This document shows, piece by piece, positions 1-4,798 of a stretch of DNA of 7,923 nucleotides. Within the stretch, counting starts at the first letter, position 1. Every line of letters begins with the position of its first letter. Below the pieces are notes generated by a model that did not search any database, was not told the DNA's origin, and saw nothing but the letters and a program-made list of their open reading frames with translations. This DNA comes from Candidatus Eisenbergiella stercorigallinarum (lineage in GTDB: Bacteria; Bacillota; Clostridia; Lachnospirales; Lachnospiraceae). The DNA is taken from contig DWUW01000168.1 in the NCBI GenBank assembly GCA_019120525.1, positions 1-7,923 of the forward strand, in the 5' to 3' direction. The translations under genes and the position numbers were made by a program.

Positions 1-1
1 C

Positions 2-277
2 AGCTTCCTGGTGATGGCGGCTGTGAAGAAAAATCCCCGTTTCTCCGTGACCGGAGTGAGCTGCGCGGGCGGGATCGCGCACAATATTGCCCAGCTTATG
101 GTGGCGGCGCTGGTCACGGAAACGGCGCAGGTCCTGTACTATATTCCGCCGCTCCTTTTCTGCGGCTGCCTGACAGGCTTCTGCATCGGCCTGATCTGCC
201 GCGGCGTGCTTGCCTCCCTCGGCGGAGGAAAGGGCGGATGGGAAAACGGCCCCGGCGGGGCAGAAGGAAGGCCCTGA
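2..277 (+). CDS. Gx transporter / heptaprenyl diphosphate synthase component I-like membrane protein, 3' end only
   Basis: The reading frame is open from the window edge to a TGA at 275-277, so only the last 91 or so residues are seen and the true start lies upstream. The visible part is hydrophobic. A glycine- and alanine-rich segment containing AGGIAHNIAQLMVAAL is followed by a second membrane segment (YYIPPLLFCGCLTGFCIGLI) and a short glycine-rich hydrophilic tail. The G-x-A-H-N-x-x-Q pattern with a following hydrophobic helix recalls the small integral membrane proteins annotated as Gx transporter or heptaprenyl diphosphate synthase component I in Clostridia, which resemble substrate-binding subunits of ECF-type transporters. 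The substrate is unknown. It ends 59 bases before ruvA with no terminator visible between, so ruvAB may be transcribed with it. The family call rests on memory of the motif in a partial protein and is moderate. Confidence 0.6.
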   Translation, partial: SFLVMAAVKKNPRFSVTGVSCAGGIAHNIAQLMVAALVTETAQVLYYIPPLLFCGCLTGFCIGLICRGVLASLGGGKGGWENGPGGAEGRP

Positions 278-324
278 CGGCGGAACCGGGCGGACGGGCG
301 CAGGTTTTATGGGGCAGAAATAAC

Positions 325-330
325 GGAGGA
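325..330 (+). promoter_or_regulatory. Ribosome binding site of ruvA
   Basis: GGAGGA sits six bases before the ATG at 337. It decides the ruvA start in favour of 337 over an in-frame ATG at 238, which has no comparable site and would add 33 residues (GC-rich, arginine- and glycine-heavy) not found in RuvA proteins. Confidence 0.8.
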
Positions 331-336
331 AAATCC

Positions 337-942
337 ATGTTTGCATATCTGATCGGACGGGTCGCCGGCGTGACGGAGGACAACCTGGTGCTGGAGGTGG
401 GACAGATCGGCTTCAATGTGAAGGTTCCGGCGAGCCTGCCATCCCTTCTGCCGCCTGTGGGCGGGGAAGTGAAAATATATACCTATACCTGTGTGAGAGA
501 GGACGCCTTTCAGCTTTACGGCTTTCTCAGCCAGGATGAGCTGGACATGTTCCGGCTTCTGATCACGGTGAGCGGCATCGGCCCGAAGGGAGGGCTTGCC
601 ATCCTTTCCGTGATGAGCGCGGACGACGTGCGGCTTGCCGTGCTGACGCAGGACGCGAAGGCGATCGCGAGGGCGCCCGGCGTGGGGCCGAAGACCGCCC
701 AGAGGCTGATTCTGGAACTGAAGGATAAGATCTCCATGGAGGACACCTTCGTTTCCAGAGAAAGCGAGGCTTATGCCGCCGGGACATCCGGCCTGACCGA
801 CGCCAGGCGGGAGGCGGCGGAGGCGCTTGCCGCGCTGGGCTATTCCGCCGCGGAAGCGGCGCAGGCTGTCAGGAAGGTGGAGCATGGGGACGAGATGGAT
901 GTGGAGGAGCTTCTCAAGGCTGCCCTGAAGCATCTGTTCTGA
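337..942 (+). CDS. ruvA: Holliday junction branch migration complex subunit RuvA
   Basis: RuvA binds four-way Holliday junctions as a tetramer and loads the RuvB motor for branch migration during recombination and repair in the cytoplasm. The 201-residue product has the usual family length and starts MFAYLIGRV, as is typical. The N-terminal OB-fold domain spans about residues 1-62. It includes the acidic pin E55-D56, at the same numbers as in E. coli RuvA, which separates strands at the junction centre. Two helix-hairpin-helix DNA-binding motifs follow: SGIGPKGGL near 79-87 and PGVGPKTAQRL near 114-124. After a variable linker (about 138-153), the C-terminal three-helix domain (about 155-201) that contacts RuvB carries the ALGYS motif. 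The gene ends 16 bases before the chosen ruvB start, consistent with one operon and co-translation. No missing key residues are seen. Confidence 0.97.
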   Translation: MFAYLIGRVAGVTEDNLVLEVGQIGFNVKVPASLPSLLPPVGGEVKIYTYTCVREDAFQLYGFLSQDELDMFRLLITVSGIGPKGGLAILSVMSADDVRLAVLTQDAKAIARAPGVGPKTAQRLILELKDKISMEDTFVSRESEAYAAGTSGLTDARREAAEALAALGYSAAEAAQAVRKVEHGDEMDVEELLKAALKHLF

Positions 943-948
943 AGGAAT

Positions 949-952
949 GGAG
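949..952 (+). promoter_or_regulatory. Ribosome binding site deciding the ruvB start
   Basis: GGAG lies six bases before ATG 959. The other in-frame ATG, at 947, has its purine-rich AAGGA directly abutting it with no spacing, so it is a poor start. The 959 start also gives the N-terminus expected for RuvB. Confidence 0.6.
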
Positions 953-958
953 ACTGGT

Positions 959-1966
959 ATGGCAAGGGTCATAGAGACGAGCGTAACGGAAGAGGACATC
1001 AGAATAGAGAGTACCCTGCGTCCGCAGACGCTGGACGATTATATCGGGCAGAAAAAGGCGAAGGAAAACCTCCGGGTCTACATCGAAGCGGCAAAGCGCC
1101 GGGGAGACGCACTGGATCATGTGCTTCTCTACGGGCCTCCCGGCCTGGGGAAGACCACGCTTGCGGGCATCATCGCAAATGAGATGGGCGTCCATATGAG
1201 GGTGACCAGCGGGCCGGCCATTGAGAAGCCGGGCGAGATGGCGGCGATCCTCAATAACCTGCAGGAGGGGGATCTTCTGTTCGTGGATGAGATCCACCGC
1301 CTGAACCGCCAGGTGGAAGAGGTGCTTTATCCCGCCATGGAGGATTACGCCATCGATATCATGATCGGAAAGGGGGCTTCTGCCCGGTCCATCCGGCTGG
1401 AGCTTCCCCATTTCACGCTGGTGGGGGCTACGACCCGCGCCGGTCTTCTGACCGCGCCCCTCAGGGACCGTTTCGGCGTGATCCACCGGCTGGAATTCTA
1501 TACGGTGGAGGAGCTGTCCCGGATCATCATCCATTCCGCCGCGGTCCTTGGCGTTTCCATAGATGCGGGAGGCGCGAGGGAGCTTGCCAGGAGGAGCAGG
1601 GGAACTCCGAGGATCGCCAACCGCCTGCTGAAGAGAGTGAGGGATTTTGCCCAGGTGCGCTTTGAGGGGGCGATCACCCTGGAGGTGGCGCAGACGGCCC
1701 TGGATCTTCTGGATGTGGACCGGATGGGACTGGACCGGGTGGACAGAAATATGCTGGATACCATGATCTGCAAGTTTAACGGAGGGCCGGTGGGGCTGGA
1801 TACGCTGGCCGCTGCCATCGGCGAAGACGCGGGCACCATTGAGGACGTTTATGAGCCCTATCTTCTGCAGAACGGCTTCATCAACCGTACGCCGCGCGGA
1901 CGCGTGGTGACGGAGACGGCTTACCGGCATTTGGGGCTTGAATTCCCGCAGCCCGCTGGTGTATAA
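959..1966 (+). CDS. ruvB: Holliday junction branch migration ATPase RuvB
   Basis: RuvB is the hexameric AAA+ DNA translocase that, docked on RuvA, pumps DNA through the Holliday junction. The 335-residue product matches the family length. Visible in order are the N-terminal LRPQTLDDYIGQ motif; Walker A GPPGLGKT (about residues 59-66); Walker B LFVDEIH (about 107-113); sensor 1 GATTRAG (about 156-162); PLRDRFG (about 167-173), the arginine-finger region; and the sensor 2 segment GTPRIANRLL (about 215-224). The C-terminal winged-helix DNA-binding domain contains RTPRGR (about 310-315). All catalytic motifs are intact. It follows ruvA closely, as in most bacteria; ruvC is not visible in this window. 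The stop codon overlaps a -10-like TATAAT that probably serves zapA. An alternative start at 947 would add METG and is less likely because of its ribosome binding site spacing. Confidence 0.97.
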   Translation: MARVIETSVTEEDIRIESTLRPQTLDDYIGQKKAKENLRVYIEAAKRRGDALDHVLLYGPPGLGKTTLAGIIANEMGVHMRVTSGPAIEKPGEMAAILNNLQEGDLLFVDEIHRLNRQVEEVLYPAMEDYAIDIMIGKGASARSIRLELPHFTLVGATTRAGLLTAPLRDRFGVIHRLEFYTVEELSRIIIHSAAVLGVSIDAGGARELARRSRGTPRIANRLLKRVRDFAQVRFEGAITLEVAQTALDLLDVDRMGLDRVDRNMLDTMICKFNGGPVGLDTLAAAIGEDAGTIEDVYEPYLLQNGFINRTPRGRVVTETAYRHLGLEFPQPAGV

Positions 1967-1967
1967 T
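1938..1967 (+). promoter_or_regulatory. Probable sigma-A promoter of zapA, overlapping the ruvB stop
   Basis: A -35-like TTGAAT (1938-1943) is followed after 18 bases by a perfect -10 consensus TATAAT (1962-1967). Transcription would begin near 1974, giving a leader of about 38 bases that ends in the zapA ribosome binding site AGGAG (2001-2005), six bases before the ATG. The -10 overlaps the ruvB TAA codon. The AT-rich patch stands out against the GC-rich surroundings. The call is from consensus match only. Confidence 0.5.
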
Positions 1968-2011
1968 ATTTTCCGTATAGTGGGACGCCGTAAGGGACAA
2001 AGGAGAGCAGC

Positions 2012-2461
2012 ATGGCTGTTAAGACAGACGCGGAAGTGATCATCGGAGGAAAGGTCTTCACGCTGAGCGGATATGAGAGCGAGGAATATCTGCAGAGGGT
2101 GGCTTCTTACCTCAATAACAAGCTGGCGGAGTATAATAAGCTGGAGGATTTTACAAGGCAGCCTCCCGCCCGCCAGAATATCCTGATGCAGCTGAATATC
2201 GCGGATGATTATTTTAAGGCCAGAAAACAGATCGCCATTCAGGAGGAAGAGCTTCAGGTGAAGGAAAAGGAGCTGTATGACCTGAAGCATGAGCTGGTCG
2301 CTGCCCAGATGAAGCTGGAGAACGCGGAGAAGTCCTTAAAGAGCGTCCAGAAAGAGCTGGACGACAGTTCCCGTAAGATCGTCCGCCTGGAGACGGAGCT
2401 GGCGGACAAGAAGGAAAGAAACGACAGGAACGAAAGAACGGACAGGAATAAAAGGGAATAA
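2012..2461 (+). CDS. zapA: Cell division protein ZapA
   Basis: ZapA binds FtsZ and bundles or stabilises its filaments at the division site. The N-terminal part (about residues 5-70) matches the family: a short beta hairpin (VIIGGKVFTLSGYESEEYLQRVA) and a helix with YLNNKLAEY, then an NILMQLNIADDYFKA segment. The remainder (about 70-135) is a long amphipathic, charged helix rich in E, K, L and Q, predicted by eye to form a coiled coil used for dimer or tetramer formation. At 149 residues it is longer than the roughly 85-110 residues of well-studied ZapA proteins, the extra length being coiled coil plus a very polar tail (DRNERTDRNKRE) encoded by an imperfect 18-base duplication (2423-2440 and 2441-2458). 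It starts at an ATG with AGGAG six bases upstream and has its own likely promoter and terminator, so it may be expressed alone as well as from ruvAB read-through. Confidence 0.88.
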   Translation: MAVKTDAEVIIGGKVFTLSGYESEEYLQRVASYLNNKLAEYNKLEDFTRQPPARQNILMQLNIADDYFKARKQIAIQEEELQVKEKELYDLKHELVAAQMKLENAEKSLKSVQKELDDSSRKIVRLETELADKKERNDRNERTDRNKRE

Positions 2462-2472
2462 CAGACTGGGAC

Positions 2473-2503
2473 GGGCTGTCTTTTGGGGACAGCCTTTTTC
2501 TTT
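2473..2503 (+). terminator. Rho-independent terminator after zapA
   Basis: GGCTGTC (2474-2480) pairs perfectly with GACAGCC (2488-2494) around a seven-base loop. It is followed at once by TTTTT (2495-2499), a C and three more T. The stem can be extended by one G-T pair. It lies 12 bases after the zapA stop and should end transcription of the upstream unit, at least in part. Confidence 0.85.
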
Positions 2504-2523
2504 GGAAGGATGATGGAAAGAGG

Positions 2524-4794
2524 ATGAAGAAACCGGAGCTTCTTGCACCTGCCGGGGATTACGGCTGTTTTCAGGCTGCGCTGAAAGCCGGGGCGGATGC
2601 GGTATATATGGGAGGACAGCAGTATGGGGCGCGGGCATACGCCGGGAATTTCAGCCGGGATGAGGTGCTTTCTGCGCTGGATGAGGCGCATTTTTACGGA
2701 AAAAGGATATATCTGACGGTCAATACGCTCATGAAGCAAAAAGAGCTGGACAGGCTGCCGGATTTTATCTTTCCGTTCTATGAAGCGGGGCTTGACGGCG
2801 TGATCGTGCAGGATGTGGGAGCCCTTCGTGTGCTCGGGGAAAATTTCCCCGGGCTTGCCCTGCATGCCAGTACCCAGATGACGGTTACGGACGCGGCGGG
2901 CGCGCTCGCGTACAAAGAACTTGGCGTCGTCCGCGTGGTTCCCGCCAGGGAGCTTTCCCTGAAGGAGGCGGCGCTTCTGAAAAAGGAAAGCGGCATGGAG
3001 GTGGAGGTTTTTGTTCACGGAGCCATGTGTTACTGCTATTCGGGCCAGTGCCTGTTCAGCAGTATGCTGGGAGGAAGAAGCGGGAACCGGGGCCGTTGCG
3101 CCCAGCCCTGCCGGCAGCCTTACAGCATCCGGATGGGAGGCGGGACCGGAAAGCCCTGTTATCCTCTGAGCCTGAAGGATCTGTGCACCATCGATCTGAT
3201 CCCTGAACTGATCGACGCCGGGATCGATTCCTTTAAGATCGAAGGAAGGATGAAGCGGGCGGAATATGTGGCGGGCGTGACGGATGCCTACCGCCGCAGG
3301 ATCGACAGCTATCTGGCTTACCCGAAGAAAAAGGCTCCCGTGCCGCCGCAGGACCGAAAACTTCTTTCTTCTCTTTATGTCCGGACCGGGCTAGGCAGCG
3401 GATATCTGAAAAAGCATAACGGCCGGGAAATGGTCACTCTCGGCCAGCCTGGCTATGCGGGCTGTGACGACGGACTGCTTCAGGAGATCCGAAGCCGCCT
3501 GCTGGAAAAGGAAATGGAAGTGCCGGTCTCCTTCGCGGCGGTCCTGGAGGCGGATAAGCCGTTTCGGCTGACGGCGCGTTCCGGGGAACTGTCTGTATGT
3601 ATGGAAGGGGAGATGGCGCAAAAGGCGCAAAAGCGCCCGATGGGTGAAGAAGAAGTGAAAAAACAGCTCGCCAGGACAGGAGGAAGCGGCTTCTTCGCGG
3701 ACAGGACCGATGTGGCCATAAAAGGAGACGTATTTCTCCCGGTAAAGAGTATCAACGAACTGAGAAGAAGCGTACTGGAAAAGCTGCGCGCTGCCCGGAT
3801 CGCGGCCTTCCGGGCGCAGAGGGGAAACAGGGAAATAAGCGGGATCCCCTCTCGGGAGCCTGCCTCTGCCGCGCAGCCGCGCCGCGGCCTGGGAAGGCCC
3901 GGGCTTTCGGCCAGCGTGAGCAGCCTTCCCCAGCTGGAAGCCTGTCTGGGATCAAATGGGTTGGGATCCGGCGTTTCGGGCACGGAGGTTGCCAGGATCT
4001 ACGTGCCGTCCTCCGCGGTCAATACGGAAATGCTCGGACGGCTGGAGGAGGCGAGAAAGAAAGGGCTATCCACGGAGATCTTTCTGGCCCTTCCGGTGAT
4101 CATGCGTGCGGAAACCGCGGCGCAGCTGGAGCATGAAAAAAGGCTTCTGGAAACCGGATTGTTTTCCGGTGTACAGACAGCTACGGCATCCGGACTGATG
4201 TGGCTGGAAAAGATCGGGTGGAAGGGAAAGGCCGCCCTTGACCATCGGCTCTATATCTGGAACAGGCAGACCTGGGAGTTCTGGCGGGACAGGATGGATA
4301 CCTACTGCGCCCCCCTGGAGCAAAACGGCAGGGAGATCCTCGCGCTTCCCGCGCCGGGCCCGGGAGAAAAGGGGAGAAAAGAGATCCTGGCCTACGGAAG
4401 GATCCCGATGATGGTGACGGCAAACTGTATCCGGAAAACAGCGGGAGCATGCGGGAAGGATATGCAGCCGGCGAGAGAGAGCGGGCAGAAGAACCGGACA
4501 GGGGCCGCCTCAGAGGGGCTGTTTTTGATCGACCGTTATCAGACGGCTTTCCCGGTAGCCTGCGACTGCCGTTTCTGCTATAATCTGATCTTCAATTCTG
4601 TACCGCTTTCTCTCCACGGTTTCCTTCCGGAGCTTTCAGAGAGCGGGGCCGCTTTCCTCAGGCTGGATTTCCTGGAGGAGAGCGGGAAGGAGACGGAAAA
4701 GATCCTTCGGCTGTTTGCGGAAGGGCTCGGCGGAGGGCGTCCGCAGCCGGACTATGGCTTTACCACGGGACATTACAGGAAAGGAGCGCAGTGA
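2524..4794 (+). CDS. U32 family peptidase-like protein (RlhA/YdcP-type, probable RNA hydroxylation factor)
   Basis: The 756-residue product begins MKKPELLAPAGD, the standard start of the U32 family (named as peptidases). Several characterised members (E. coli RlhA and TrhP) are needed for hydroxylation of 23S rRNA or tRNA, so an RNA-modification role is more likely than proteolysis; this is inference by family. The N-terminal U32 barrel domain (about 1-260) contains LHASTQMT (113-120) and the family signature EVFVHGAMCYCYSGQC (about 161-176). GNRGRCAQPCR follows (about 187-197), with C169, C176, C192 and C196 as likely metal or iron-sulfur ligands. A collagenase-like middle domain of DUF3656 type (about 280-425) is followed by a Pro/Ser/Gly-rich linker and a second barrel-like half. 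That half ends in a cysteine cluster, CDCRFC (C680, C682, C685), then NLIFNSVPLSLH and a TTGHYRKG tail. The ATG at 2524 is chosen on family alignment: purine-rich GGAAAGAGG directly abuts it and AGGA (2507-2510) is 13 bases away, so the ribosome binding site is poor. The gene runs into the next with a four-base gap. Confidence 0.88.
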   Translation: MKKPELLAPAGDYGCFQAALKAGADAVYMGGQQYGARAYAGNFSRDEVLSALDEAHFYGKRIYLTVNTLMKQKELDRLPDFIFPFYEAGLDGVIVQDVGALRVLGENFPGLALHASTQMTVTDAAGALAYKELGVVRVVPARELSLKEAALLKKESGMEVEVFVHGAMCYCYSGQCLFSSMLGGRSGNRGRCAQPCRQPYSIRMGGGTGKPCYPLSLKDLCTIDLIPELIDAGIDSFKIEGRMKRAEYVAGVTDAYRRRIDSYLAYPKKKAPVPPQDRKLLSSLYVRTGLGSGYLKKHNGREMVTLGQPGYAGCDDGLLQEIRSRLLEKEMEVPVSFAAVLEADKPFRLTARSGELSVCMEGEMAQKAQKRPMGEEEVKKQLARTGGSGFFADRTDVAIKGDVFLPVKSINELRRSVLEKLRAARIAAFRAQRGNREISGIPSREPASAAQPRRGLGRPGLSASVSSLPQLEACLGSNGLGSGVSGTEVARIYVPSSAVNTEMLGRLEEARKKGLSTEIFLALPVIMRAETAAQLEHEKRLLETGLFSGVQTATASGLMWLEKIGWKGKAALDHRLYIWNRQTWEFWRDRMDTYCAPLEQNGREILALPAPGPGEKGRKEILAYGRIPMMVTANCIRKTAGACGKDMQPARESGQKNRTGAASEGLFLIDRYQTAFPVACDCRFCYNLIFNSVPLSLHGFLPELSESGAAFLRLDFLEESGKETEKILRLFAEGLGGGRPQPDYGFTTGHYRKGAQ
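3616..3633 (+). repeat. In-frame 9-base tandem duplication inside the U32 gene
   Basis: GCGCAAAAG occurs twice in direct succession (3616-3624 and 3625-3633), in phase with the codons, giving Ala-Gln-Lys twice (residues 365-370) in a polar stretch of the middle domain. It looks like a recent small slippage duplication with little functional meaning. Confidence 0.75.
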
Positions 4795-4798
4795 AGGC

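Noticed and set aside
238..336. An N-terminal extension of RuvA from ATG 238.
   Set aside because: It overlaps the preceding gene, lacks a ribosome binding site and adds residues foreign to the family; ATG 337 has GGAGGA at ideal spacing.
278..336. A possible promoter or terminator between the membrane protein and ruvA.
   Set aside because: No -35/-10 pair and no hairpin with a T run can be seen; read-through from upstream is simpler.
914..2290. A 458-codon open frame on the - strand opposite ruvB and zapA.
   Set aside because: It lies entirely antisense to well-identified genes, has no recognisable domain, is rich in H, P, R, L and Q as expected of a GC-rich shadow frame, and crosses two gene boundaries.
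4715..4798. An N-terminal extension of the SEDS-PBP fusion from ATG 4715.
   Set aside because: It would overlap the U32 gene by 80 bases and add polar residues before the first membrane segment, with no supporting ribosome binding site.
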